From positions 57,021 through 121,020 of the forward strand of contig DASZWD010000072.1 of NCBI GenBank assembly GCA_035546775.1: DNA of 64,000 nt. The letters are read 5' to 3'. Positions 53,959-63,705 of the stretch are shown one piece after another; the stretch's first letter is position 1; each line of letters starts with the position of its first letter. Origin of the DNA: Acidimicrobiales bacterium. Its GTDB lineage: Bacteria > Actinomycetota > Acidimicrobiia > Acidimicrobiales > JACCXE01. Made by a program: the position numbers and the translations under genes. The notes beneath the pieces were generated by a model. That model did not search any database, was not told the DNA's origin, and worked only from the letters and a program-made list of their open reading frames with translations.

Positions 53959-54696
53959 ATGAACACGCACATTGCGGTCATCAACCAGAGCACCGTCGTG
54001 ACCGACGACGATGTCGCCGCCGCCGTGCCTGCACTGCAGAAACAGGTCCACGACGACTTCGCCCCGGCCTGGGGAGCGGACGCCACCGTCACCTTCGTGC
54101 CGCAGAACAAGAAGCCGCCCGCCGGAGCATGGTGGCTCGTCATCCTCGACGACTCCGACCAGGCCGGCGCCCTCGGCTATCACGACCTCACCAACGACGG
54201 GCTGCCGCTGAGCAAGGTGTTCGCCAAGAGCGACCAGCAGTACGGATTTCGCTGGACCGTGACGACGAGCCACGAAATGCTCGAGATGCTCGCTGACCCC
54301 GACATCAACCTCACGGTGTTCGTGCAGACCGGCAGCACCGCCGGCACGCTGTATGCCCGCGAGGTGTGCGACGCCTGCGAGGCCGACGCGCTCGGCTACG
54401 AGGTCGACGACGTCCTGCTGTCGGACTTCGTGTACCCGGCGTGGTTCGAGTCGTTCCGCAAGGCCAAGTCGACCAAGTTCGACCACAAGGGCCACCTGAC
54501 CAAGCCCTTCGAGTTGGCGACGGGCGGCTACATCGGCGCCTTCGACATCTCCGCCGGGAGCGGCTGGCACCAGATCCAGGCGTCGAGCGCCACCGCTCGC
54601 TACGCCGATCGCGCGCCTGTGGGCAGCCGCCGCGAGCGCCGCCGCACGCCGCGCGACCAGTGGCAACGCAGCCACGTACGCTTTGGCCGAGGGTAA
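53959..54696 (+). CDS. Uncharacterised SHExxE-motif protein
   Basis: About 245 residues. The centre carries VTTSHEMLEMLADPDIN: an H-E-x-x-E block followed by D-P, which recurs in a family of uncharacterised bacterial proteins with S-H-E-x-x-E-x-x-x-D-P. A second element, REVCDACEADALGYEVDD, has a C-x2-C pair and acidic residues and could supply further metal ligands. A metal-dependent activity is plausible but unproven. The C-terminal 30 residues are basic and look disordered. No signal peptide. ATG start; katG follows. Confidence 0.6.
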   Translation: MNTHIAVINQSTVVTDDDVAAAVPALQKQVHDDFAPAWGADATVTFVPQNKKPPAGAWWLVILDDSDQAGALGYHDLTNDGLPLSKVFAKSDQQYGFRWTVTTSHEMLEMLADPDINLTVFVQTGSTAGTLYAREVCDACEADALGYEVDDVLLSDFVYPAWFESFRKAKSTKFDHKGHLTKPFELATGGYIGAFDISAGSGWHQIQASSATARYADRAPVGSRRERRRTPRDQWQRSHVRFGRG

Positions 54697-56895
<2,199 letters not shown>

Positions 56896-56900
56896 ACCCG

Positions 56901-56947
56901 AACTGGTCCTGTCAGATACCGGATCCCGGTTCCTGACAGGACCAGTT
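56901..56947. terminator. Nested hairpin between katG and tRNA-Cys
   Basis: AACTGGTCCTGTCAG (56901-56915) pairs exactly with CTGACAGGACCAGTT (56933-56947). Inside, ACCGG (56918-56922) pairs with CCGGT (56926-56930). It lies between convergent katG and tRNA-Cys, so it probably terminates both directions. Confidence 0.72.
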
Positions 56948-56957
56948 CGCCAGCATG

Positions 56958-57032
56958 TGGAGGCGGCGACCGGAATCGAACCGGTGTACAGGGCTTTGCA
57001 GGCCCTTGCCTAAGCCACTCGGCCACGCCGCC
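56958..57032 (-). tRNA. tRNA-Cys(GCA)
   Basis: Full cloverleaf: acceptor GGCGGCG/CGCCGCC, anticodon stem AGGGC/GCCCT with loop CTGCAAA (anticodon GCA), T-arm CCGGTTCGATTCCGG, discriminator T. CCA is encoded (bases 56958-56960). Confidence 0.96.
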
Positions 57033-57060
57033 GTTGAGCAGAACGTGCAGGTTACTCGGG

Positions 57061-57081
57061 CGGTTCCGCGGAACCGTTTTT
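57061..57081. terminator. 16-bp palindrome with T run
   Basis: CGGTTCCGCGGAACCG (57061-57076) is perfectly self-complementary and followed by TTTTT on the plus strand. It sits just past the leftward operon (stop at 57087). Its T run favours termination of rightward transcription coming past katG and antisense to the tRNA. Confidence 0.65.
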
Positions 57082-57086
57082 CGCCG

Positions 57087-57320
57087 TCAGCGGCGGGCGA
57101 ACAGGTTCACCAGGATCGTCAGCACGACCGAGGCCAGCAGCATCGACCGCCACGGAAAGAACACGCGCACGTGCGTGCGGGGGCCGTCGTCGGGCGCGGC
57201 GACCCACTCGTCGACCCGGCGCGCCGCCCGGTGCGCGCCGCCGGGGAAGGCGCGCACCAAGACGTTGAGCACGATCGTCAGGATGACGGACAACGCGATC
57301 GACGGGAGGAGCCACTGCAT
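57087..57320 (-). CDS. Small two-helix membrane protein
   Basis: A 77-residue protein with an N-terminal helix (LLPSIALSVILTIVLNVLVRAF), a polar loop (HRAARRVDEWVAAPDDGPRT) and a C-terminal helix (SMLLASVVLTILVNLFARR). The two helices share an L-T-I-L/V-x-N-L/V pattern, as if duplicated. Last gene of the leftward iron-type operon, 15 bases after the thioesterase. Function unknown. Confidence 0.6.
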   Translation of the reverse strand: MQWLLPSIALSVILTIVLNVLVRAFPGGAHRAARRVDEWVAAPDDGPRTHVRVFFPWRSMLLASVVLTILVNLFARR

Positions 57321-57335
57321 GCAGGACCTATACCC

Positions 57336-57773
57336 TCACGGCTGACGGGGCGCGATGACCATCTGGGTGCAGCGGAACATCGCCATCTTCTTGCCGGTCG
57401 TCTCGTTCTCGACGACGGCGTCCCACACGTGGGTCTGGCGGCCGAGGTGGACGGGCGTGCACGTGCAGACGACGCGCTCACCCACGCGCGCCGACGACAA
57501 GAAGTTGGTCTTCAGCTCGACGGTCGTGAACGAGGAGCCGTCGGGAATGTTGCGCCCGCAACCGACGGCCGCTGCGCCGTCGGCCAGCGCGATCACGGCG
57601 GGCGCGAACAGGAAGCCGGTGCCGGCGATGAGGTTCTCGCTGACGTCGATGTGGCCGCGCACGAGGTCCGGGGCGACGTGGTCGAACACGACGCCGAGCT
57701 GGCCCGGCACGCGGTCCTTGAAGAACTCGGTGACGCTCCTCGCGTCTTGCTCGGCCTCACTGAGTGATGTCAC
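57336..57773 (-). CDS. PaaI-family hotdog thioesterase
   Basis: A 145-residue hotdog-fold protein. GTGFLFAPAVIALADGAAAVGCG matches the PaaI-type G-x-x-x-x-P/T-x-x-x-A-D-x-A/G helix with the catalytic Asp. Hydrolyses small acyl-CoA thioesters, for example phenylacetyl-CoA derivatives; exact substrate unknown. It lies in the operon behind the lipoprotein gene (21 bases), where a link to iron is not obvious, so it may just be a passenger. Confidence 0.82.
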   Translation of the reverse strand: MTSLSEAEQDARSVTEFFKDRVPGQLGVVFDHVAPDLVRGHIDVSENLIAGTGFLFAPAVIALADGAAAVGCGRNIPDGSSFTTVELKTNFLSSARVGERVVCTCTPVHLGRQTHVWDAVVENETTGKKMAMFRCTQMVIAPRQP

Positions 57774-57794
57774 CGGCGCATCATGGCGCGTCCG

Positions 57795-58337
57795 TTACGG
57801 GTTCGTCGTGACATTCGGCGCCGCGCACCCACTGCTCGGGCCGTCGACGGAACCCGCGTCGCTGGCGCTGCCGGGGCTGTCGTTGCTGCCCGCACCACCG
57901 TTGTTGCCGCTCGACGCGCCGTAGCCGCCGATGCCGGGGCTGGCGCACGACGTGGTCGTGCCCCCCGACGGCGGCGTCACCGTGAGCGAGGCCAGCACGA
58001 CGTCGGACCCGTTGCGGCAGTGCAGGTTGTAGGCGCCCTGCTTCAACGTGACGGTGAGCGTCTTCTTCTTGCCCGCAGCGACATGGTCGAGCGACGCGAT
58101 CGTCTGGCTCTGCTGCTCGACGGCGAAGGACGTGACCTTGGACGAACCGCGGTTGGTGACGTCGAAGGCGACCTTGCCCGCCTTGACGGTGGCCGCCGGT
58201 GGCGAGCACCCGGCGTCGGACAGCGACACCGCTACGTGTGTGGCAGAGGACGAACTGTCGCCGCAGGCGCCGAAGGCCAACGGAATGAGGGTGAGTACGA
58301 GGAATAGACGGAACAGCACGCAGAGGGCGTTACCCAC
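57795..58337 (-). CDS. Cupredoxin-like (EfeO N-terminal-like) lipoprotein
   Basis: A 180-residue exported protein. A signal sequence ends LAFGACGDSS, a near-lipobox with Cys25; the -3 residue is Phe, not canonical. The mature domain, VAVSLSDAGCSPPAATVKAGKVAFDVTN through GAYNLHCRNG, resembles the cupredoxin-like N-terminal domain of EfeO: an N-terminal strand with D-x-G-C, a V-x-x-G-x-V-x-F-x-V-x-N strand and G-x-Y-x-x-x-C. The M75 peptidase-like half of EfeO is absent. A Gly/Ser/Asn-rich tail follows. It sits two genes from efeU, supporting a role in binding iron for the permease. Confidence 0.68.
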   Translation of the reverse strand: MGNALCVLFRLFLVLTLIPLAFGACGDSSSSATHVAVSLSDAGCSPPAATVKAGKVAFDVTNRGSSKVTSFAVEQQSQTIASLDHVAAGKKKTLTVTLKQGAYNLHCRNGSDVVLASLTVTPPSGGTTTSCASPGIGGYGASSGNNGGAGSNDSPGSASDAGSVDGPSSGCAAPNVTTNP

Positions 58338-58350
58338 CGCGGCACGGGAG

Positions 58351-58836
58351 TCAAAAGTCCCAGCGGGTGGCGCTCTGCGTGAAACCGTTGTCCTCGTCGA
58401 CGAAGCCGAACGCCCGCGTCGGCCGTACGAGGAAGACGGGCGAATCCATGCCGGAGGGGTCGAAGTCCCACACGTCCTTGTAGGCGGCGACGAACTCGGC
58501 CGTGCGCGCCGCGTCGAGTAGCTCGGCTACGCCTTCGACGATCACCGATTGGGTGCCGCGCTCGGGCACGATCGAGACCCGCGCGTCGCGCGCGATGTGG
58601 CGCGCCTTGGCAGTGGCCGCACCGGTGCTGAAGGCGACGCCGTCGCCCAGCCACACCGCCCAGATCGGCATGAGATGCGGCGACCCGTCGGGGCGCGTCG
58701 TGGCCAGCCACCAGATGTGGCGGCCGCGTAGGCGCTCGTCGGCCCACGACCACGGCAACAGGCCGAGCCCTCCGTCGGCCGGCGCAATGCCGTATTCCGC
58801 CGGGACCTCGGGGCGCGAAGCGATAGGCGTCAACAT
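58351..58836 (-). CDS. Pyridoxamine-5'-phosphate-oxidase-like split-barrel protein
   Basis: About 161 residues of the PPOX/FMN (or F420, or heme) split-barrel superfamily. The typical strand pair IWWLATTRPDGSPHLMPIWAVWLGDG is followed by FSTGAATAKARHIARDARVSI, the phosphate-binding helix region with K-x-R/H-x. F420-dependent members and heme-oxygenase-like members (HugZ type) share this fold, so the cofactor is undecided. In the iron operon a heme-related role is an attractive guess. Start at ATG 58836. Confidence 0.72.
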   Translation of the reverse strand: MLTPIASRPEVPAEYGIAPADGGLGLLPWSWADERLRGRHIWWLATTRPDGSPHLMPIWAVWLGDGVAFSTGAATAKARHIARDARVSIVPERGTQSVIVEGVAELLDAARTAEFVAAYKDVWDFDPSGMDSPVFLVRPTRAFGFVDEDNGFTQSATRWDF

Positions 58837-58867
58837 GCAGCGCACGGTACGCCCGGGGTGTAGCGCG

Positions 58868-59716
58868 CTACGCGGCGGTGGGCACCGACGACGTCGGCAG
58901 CGGGCGGCTCGGCCGCGCCTTGCGGGGCCGCAGCACGTAGGCGGTCATCGGCAGGAAGTACACCAGCCAGCCGACGCCCTCGATCAGGGTGGGCTTGGGC
59001 TGGATGCCGAGCATGCCGGTAAGCAGCGCCGAGATCACCGAACCAGGCTTGATCAGCCACGACAGGTCGACGGCCTGGGCCTGGCCGACGTTGATCCAGC
59101 CCGCTTCGTGCCCGGTGTGCATCGCGAAGGCGACGAGGCCCGCGGCCACCAGGACAAGCACGAGGCCCGTCGCCTTGAAAAACTTGGCGAGGTCGATCTT
59201 GATGCCGCCCTTGTAGATGCCCAGGCCAATGCCGACGGCGACGAGCAGACCCAGCAGCGCGCCACCCCCGGCGGCGGCGCGGTTCTGCGCCGACTGGAAC
59301 GCGGCGACGAGGAAGACGGCGGTCTCGAAGCCTTCGCGCAGCACGGCGAGGAAGGCCATCAACACGAGCGCACCTCCCGACCCCGCGGCCAGCGCTACGC
59401 CGGCACGCTCTTCGAGTTCGCCCTTGAGCGCCCGGGCGTGATGCGCCATCCACACGATCATCGAGGTGACCAGCGCCACCGCCACGAGCGCGATCACCGT
59501 CTCCAACTGCTCCTGCTGGCGCTGGGGCAGTTGCTGGTTGACAATTTCGAGCACGACGCCGGCCACCAGACACAACGCCGTTGCGAGGCCGACACCCAGC
59601 CACACGAAGCGCAGGTGCTTCAGAGCGCCGCGTTGGCGCAGGAAGGCGGCGATGATTCCGACGATGAGCGACGCCTCGACGCCCTCGCGCAGCCCGATGA
59701 CAAAGGTAGGGAGCAC
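58868..59716 (-). CDS. efeU: FTR1-family iron permease (EfeU-like)
   Basis: A 282-residue inner-membrane protein with seven hydrophobic segments. The two R-E-x-x-E iron motifs are REGVE (residues 10-14) and REGFE (127-131), the defining pair of FTR1/EfeU permeases. Takes up iron, in E. coli as part of EfeUOB. EfeB is absent here and the EfeO-like partner is reduced. GTG at 59714-59716, preceded closely by a TAATAT -10-like box and an IdeR-like palindrome, so the transcript is probably leaderless or nearly so. Confidence 0.9.
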   Translation of the reverse strand: MLPTFVIGLREGVEASLIVGIIAAFLRQRGALKHLRFVWLGVGLATALCLVAGVVLEIVNQQLPQRQQEQLETVIALVAVALVTSMIVWMAHHARALKGELEERAGVALAAGSGGALVLMAFLAVLREGFETAVFLVAAFQSAQNRAAAGGGALLGLLVAVGIGLGIYKGGIKIDLAKFFKATGLVLVLVAAGLVAFAMHTGHEAGWINVGQAQAVDLSWLIKPGSVISALLTGMLGIQPKPTLIEGVGWLVYFLPMTAYVLRPRKARPSRPLPTSSVPTAA

Positions 59717-59725
59717 TAAACCGAA

Positions 59726-59742
59726 ATATTAGGCGCGCCTAA
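59726..59742 (-). promoter_or_regulatory. IdeR/DtxR-like palindrome and -10 of efeU
   Basis: TTAGGCGCGCCTAA (59729-59742) is a perfect 14-base palindrome made of the DtxR/IdeR half-site T-T-A-G-G and its complement; canonical iron boxes have the same halves spread over 19 bases, so spacing here is shorter. On the minus strand it overlaps TAATAT (59726-59731), 9-10 bases before the efeU start. Binding would block the promoter when iron is plentiful. Confidence 0.58.
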
Positions 59743-59816
59743 CAAAGCGCGGCAAGTCATCGAATGTTCATGCCCGGAGGAACGAAACGGCAGTCGCGGT
59801 CGCTACCGTCGGCCCC

Positions 59817-60671
59817 ATGGCTCCCGGGATCTGCCTGCTGCGCCGGGGTCCCCGCGCGGAGCCGACACTGCCGCCCGGCCACCTGCGCTGGTCCCGCACG
59901 CTGGTCCAGGGCCGCCCGGCGGTGTACGGCGAGGCGGGAGAAGGCCCGCCCGTCGTGTTCCTCCACGGCTGGGGGCTCGGCCACCACGCCTACAAGCGCC
60001 CGCTCGCCCGCTTGGCGCTCCGGGGCATGCGCGTCCTCGCGCCGGCGATGCCGGGCTTCGGTGGCACCGGCGATCTGCCCGCGGGCGCGGGCATTCACGC
60101 CTACGGGGTGTGGGTCGACGCCTTCATGGACGCGGTGGGCGTCGACGAACCGGCGGTCGTCATCGGGCACTCCTTCGGCGGTGGCGTCGCCATCTCGCTC
60201 GCCCACGACTACCGGTCGCGGGTGGCCAAGCTCGTGCTCGTCAACGCCGTCGGCGGTGCCGCGTGGGGCGAGGGCGACCGCTCGCTGTCGGACCGCCCGC
60301 TCATTCACTGGGCCGTGCAGTTCGGCAAGGAGTTGTGGCCGCCGCAAAAGGGCATCCGACTGGCGTTGTCCGTGCGCGAGGACCTGATTCCAAACCTGCT
60401 GTTCAACCCGCGGGCAATGTTCAGCGCCGGCGCCCTCGCGGCGCGCGCCGACCTGCGCGGCGAGCTAGAAATCCTGCGCGACCGGCGCTTGCCCGTCGTG
60501 GTGCTGTCCGGCGCCGACGACGAGGTCATCCCGATGTCGGCGTTCGACGCGCTCTGCAGTGCGCTGGGAATCGAAGGTCAGGTGTTGCCGGGCGACCACT
60601 CGTGGCTGCTCGCCGACCCCGACGCCTTCGACGAAGTCATGGCCAACGTGATGGGACTGGGGGGTTGTTAA
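59817..60671 (+). CDS. Alpha/beta-fold hydrolase
   Basis: A 284-residue hydrolase. Oxyanion region VVFLHGWGLGHHAYKR, nucleophile Ser in VVIGHSFGGG, acid Asp in LSGADDEVIPM, and catalytic His in LPGDHSWLLADPD; the triad looks complete. No signal peptide. Substrate unknown; proteins like this include esterases and lipases of unknown targets. ATG start at 59817; divergent from efeU by about 100 bases. The stop overlaps the ACT protein's start by one base (TAATG). Confidence 0.8.
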   Translation: MAPGICLLRRGPRAEPTLPPGHLRWSRTLVQGRPAVYGEAGEGPPVVFLHGWGLGHHAYKRPLARLALRGMRVLAPAMPGFGGTGDLPAGAGIHAYGVWVDAFMDAVGVDEPAVVIGHSFGGGVAISLAHDYRSRVAKLVLVNAVGGAAWGEGDRSLSDRPLIHWAVQFGKELWPPQKGIRLALSVREDLIPNLLFNPRAMFSAGALAARADLRGELEILRDRRLPVVVLSGADDEVIPMSAFDALCSALGIEGQVLPGDHSWLLADPDAFDEVMANVMGLGGC

Positions 60672-61456
60672 TGGCGACGATTCAGGAACTGCGGAAGGAA
60701 CTGGCGGCGACGACGGTGCCCGACAACGTCATCGAGACGCTGCTCAAGGGCGCGTCGTCGCTGTGGCTGTCGAGCGACAGCGACGCCCAACTCGCGGGCG
60801 ACCTGGCGATGTGCCACCCGCCGCTCAAGCGCAGCGAGGTGCGCGCCCGCGCCGTCGGCGGCGACGAGTCGTGGCGGCTCACGGTCGTCGCCCACGACCG
60901 CAAGGGACTGCTGGCCGACACCGCGGCGATCCTGTCGCAGGACGGCTTCTCGATTCAGAGCGCGTCGGTGGCGACGTGGGACGACCTCGACCTCGCGGTG
61001 TTCGCCATCACCATCGCCGGCGACGAACCGGCGACGGCGCGGCTCAACAACATCGGTAAGTCGCTCAAGGCGGCCAACAACGGCGACCGGCCCGTCGTGG
61101 CGTTCGCGCCGACCGGGCGGGCCTACGTACGCCGCACCGGCGTCGCCAACGGCGAGGACATGATCAGCGTCGTCGCGCCCGACCAGACCGGCCTGCTCGC
61201 CACGGTGTGCCGCTGGTTCTCCGACGCCGGCGTGAGCATCGAGGCGGCGTGGATCAACGGCGAGCACGACCAGGCCAACGACGTGTTCGTCGTCGACGGC
61301 GACGTCGACTGCGGCGCCCTCGAACGCACGCTCACCCTCGAGGTGCACAGCATCGAAGCCGTCGTCGGCTCGATGTTCGCAGACGCCCGCAAAGTCGGCG
61401 AGACGCTCGTGCGCGGCGCCGCCGACTTCATGCGCGGGCTGCTGCGCCGCCCCTAA
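60671..61456 (+). CDS. Double ACT-domain protein (GlnD C-terminal-like)
   Basis: About 261 residues. From residue 66 comes an ACT domain (WRLTVVAHDRKGLLADTAAILSQ, SIQSASVATWDDLDLAVFAI) and a second from about 160 (DMISVVAPDQTGLLATVCRWF, VSIEAAWINGEHDQANDVFVV). These resemble the two C-terminal ACT domains of GlnD and ACR-type proteins, without the uridylyltransferase part. They likely bind an amino acid such as glutamine. Coupled to the hydrolase by TAATG. A doubly palindromic terminator follows. Confidence 0.75.
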   Translation: MATIQELRKELAATTVPDNVIETLLKGASSLWLSSDSDAQLAGDLAMCHPPLKRSEVRARAVGGDESWRLTVVAHDRKGLLADTAAILSQDGFSIQSASVATWDDLDLAVFAITIAGDEPATARLNNIGKSLKAANNGDRPVVAFAPTGRAYVRRTGVANGEDMISVVAPDQTGLLATVCRWFSDAGVSIEAAWINGEHDQANDVFVVDGDVDCGALERTLTLEVHSIEAVVGSMFADARKVGETLVRGAADFMRGLLRRP

Positions 61457-61460
61457 AACG

Positions 61461-61505
61461 ACCTTTGGCGCCAAAGGACGGGTGACCCGCCCTTTGGCGC
61501 CAAAG
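61461..61505. terminator. Terminator with two copies of a self-complementary 16-mer
   Basis: CCTTTGGCGCCAAAGG is perfectly palindromic and occurs at 61461-61476 and 61490-61505, with CGGGT-G-ACCCG (61478-61488) between. The copies can pair with each other or fold alone. It separates the ACT-protein gene from convergent tRNA-Gly. Confidence 0.72.
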
Positions 61506-61515
61506 GTGCGTACTG

Positions 61516-61592
61516 CTGGAGCGGTAGACCGGGCTCGAACCGGCGACCTCGACCTTGGCAAGGTCGCGCTCTACCAACTGAGCTACTACCGC
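61516..61592 (-). tRNA. tRNA-Gly(GCC)
   Basis: Full cloverleaf: acceptor GCGGTAG/CTACCGC, anticodon stem CGACC/GGTCG with loop TTGCCAA (anticodon GCC), T-arm CCGGTTCGAGCCCGG, discriminator T. CCA is encoded (61516-61518). Confidence 0.96.
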
Positions 61593-61606
61593 AGGAGACC
61601 GAAACC

Positions 61607-63010
61607 TTACTTGCTGTTGGCGAGTTTCAGAAGTTCGTCGAGCGAGTCGTCCAGATAACGGGCGATGTCGTCCACGTTCGGGATCGTGTCGGCGCAGGCC
61701 ACGAGGCCGAAGTTCATCGTGTCCATGTAGCTCATCACCGTGATGTTGAGCGCTCCGCCGTCGGCGATCGGGCCCATCGGATACATGGCGATCATGCGGG
61801 CGCCCGCCGAATACAGCGGGAAGGGCGGACCGGGGACGTTGGAGATCGTCACGTTGAAGATCGGGCGGTGACGGTCGGCCATCTTCATTGTCGAATACAG
61901 CCGGGCGGCGCGCGCCGCGATGGCGGGCGCGGCGAACTCGGCCCAGTTGGTGAGCGTGTCGGCGCCGATCGCCTTGTCCTGCTCCTTGGCGTTCTTGGTG
62001 GCCTCGCGGATGGTGGCGAGCCGCTCGAGCGGGTCGTCGACGTTGCTGGCGAGGTCGACGAGCATCGACGAGACGCGGTTGCCCATCGCCCCCTTCTCGT
62101 CTTCGGCGCGCACCGAGATCGGGATCATGCCCACGAGCGACCCGTCGACGAGTTCGCCCTTGGCGTCGAAGTACCGCCGCAGGGCGCCCGAGCACAGCGC
62201 CAGCACGATGTCGTTCACCGTGCCGCCGAGCGCGTTCTTGACGTGCTTGACGTCGTCGAGGCTCATCTGGGTGAAGCCGAACTTGCGGTGCGGGCTGATC
62301 GCCACGTTGATCGACGTGGCCGGTGCGCTGAACGGCGCCGGCGGCGGCGTGGCGTTGGGTTCGCGATTGCGGCGGCGCAGGTTGAGCGCCATCTCGGCGG
62401 TGCGGCGGACGGCCTTCGCCGCCGCGATCGGCTGGCGCGCCAGGCTCTGCGCCGCGAAGCCGACGAGTTCGGCGTCCGACGGGATGCGATCCGGCTTCCA
62501 GGTGTCCTCAGCCGGGTCGAGCCACATGGTTTCGGGACTCAGGTCGAGCAGGTTGGCCGTCAGTTCCGCGCCCGAGACGCCGTCGATCGCCGCGTGGTGG
62601 GTCTTGGTGACGCACGCGATGTAGCCGTCCTCGAGGCCCTCGACGACGTACATCTCCCACAGCGGGCGGTCGCGGTGGAGCGGCCGGCTCATCACGTCGG
62701 CCGCGAACTCCGCCAGTTCCTTCGACCCGCCCGGCGCCGGCAGGGCGGCGCGGCGCACGTGGTAGTCGATGTCGAAGTCGGGGTCCTCGATCCACAGCGG
62801 GTGGTGCAGCCCGAACGGGATGGTGACGAGGCGGCGGCGGAACGGCGGCAGCAACGGCAGCCGGTTCTCGACCATCGCCTTGACCTTCTCGAACGAGTAG
62901 CCCTCGGGCACGTCGGTCGGGTCGAAGATGGCCGTCGACGCGACGTGCATCAAAATGCTCGGCGTCTCCAGGTAAAGGAAGGTTGCATCGAGCCCAGTCA
63001 GTCTCTGCAT
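61607..63010 (-). CDS. Wax ester synthase/diacylglycerol acyltransferase (WS/DGAT)
   Basis: A 467-residue enzyme that makes wax esters or triacylglycerol from acyl-CoA. The active-site H-H-x-x-x-D-G is at HHAAIDG (138-144). Other family features are MQRLTGLDATFLYLET at the start, DYHVRRAALPAPGG, TISNVPGPPFPLYSAGA and the N-x-x-x-S-Y segment ITVMSYMDTMNFG. Length is normal (450-480). Indicates neutral-lipid storage as in other actinobacteria. ATG start (63010); the gene runs toward tRNA-Gly. Confidence 0.92.
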   Translation of the reverse strand: MQRLTGLDATFLYLETPSILMHVASTAIFDPTDVPEGYSFEKVKAMVENRLPLLPPFRRRLVTIPFGLHHPLWIEDPDFDIDYHVRRAALPAPGGSKELAEFAADVMSRPLHRDRPLWEMYVVEGLEDGYIACVTKTHHAAIDGVSGAELTANLLDLSPETMWLDPAEDTWKPDRIPSDAELVGFAAQSLARQPIAAAKAVRRTAEMALNLRRRNREPNATPPPAPFSAPATSINVAISPHRKFGFTQMSLDDVKHVKNALGGTVNDIVLALCSGALRRYFDAKGELVDGSLVGMIPISVRAEDEKGAMGNRVSSMLVDLASNVDDPLERLATIREATKNAKEQDKAIGADTLTNWAEFAAPAIAARAARLYSTMKMADRHRPIFNVTISNVPGPPFPLYSAGARMIAMYPMGPIADGGALNITVMSYMDTMNFGLVACADTIPNVDDIARYLDDSLDELLKLANSK

Positions 63011-63104
63011 GCACGCAACCGTACGCCGGATTTGTTACGACTTCCCGAAGAAGCCGTGACAAACGGCCCTGGTTTCGCATCGGGCGGTTGCGGAGCATCG
63101 GGGC

Positions 63105-63701
63105 ATGACACGGCGTTGGAAGCTGATAACTGCGAGCGCAGTGGCAGGGTTACTGATCGTCGGCGTCGCGGCGGTTGTCGCGCCGAGCAGCGGCAACGCG
63201 GTGCTGCTCCCGCAACCAATCACGTTGACCTTCGCGGGTGAGCTCACGGGCGGTGAGGGCCTTGGCAACTTCACGTCTCCGCACCCCCCGATCGAGGGCG
63301 GCGTGAACCGGACCTACACCGTGCCCCGAGGCCAGCGCCTCGTCATCGACTCGGTCTACGTCGAGGCCGAGGAATTCGTCGTCGCGCCCTACAGCGGCCG
63401 CAGCGGCATTCAGGCCGGCGTGGTCAGCGGTTACGACCTCGGCAAGAACTGCGCGTTCCCGGGCTGGGAGCGCGACTACGGCGTCACCCTGACGAACCCC
63501 GTCTCGCAGCCTCCCGAGGACAACATCACGCAGAAGCAGTTCTATGCCACGATCCCCGGGCCGATCTTCGTCGAGGGCGGTCGCACGGTTAGCGGCCTCG
63601 CCCTCGCGCCCGGCGGCGATGACGTCGTGTGGATGCATGTCGTGGCGCACGGACACCTCGAAGTGTCGCTGGTGAACCCGTCACCGCCGACCTGCGGTTA
63701 G
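63105..63701 (+). CDS. Secreted protein of unknown function
   Basis: A 198-residue exported protein. Signal sequence ITASAVAGLLIVGVAAVVAPSSGNA, then a beta-rich mature domain (RTYTVPRGQRLVIDSVYVEAEE, YGVTLTNPVSQPPEDN, GRTVSGLALAPGGDDVVWMHVVAHGHLEVSL). The R-G-Q-R-L-V-I-D strand pattern resembles all-beta jelly-roll or cupredoxin-like folds. Two cysteines (KNCAFP, PTCG). No family recognised. ATG start after CGGGG. Confidence 0.6.
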   Translation: MTRRWKLITASAVAGLLIVGVAAVVAPSSGNAVLLPQPITLTFAGELTGGEGLGNFTSPHPPIEGGVNRTYTVPRGQRLVIDSVYVEAEEFVVAPYSGRSGIQAGVVSGYDLGKNCAFPGWERDYGVTLTNPVSQPPEDNITQKQFYATIPGPIFVEGGRTVSGLALAPGGDDVVWMHVVAHGHLEVSLVNPSPPTCG

Positions 63702-63705
63702 CGCC

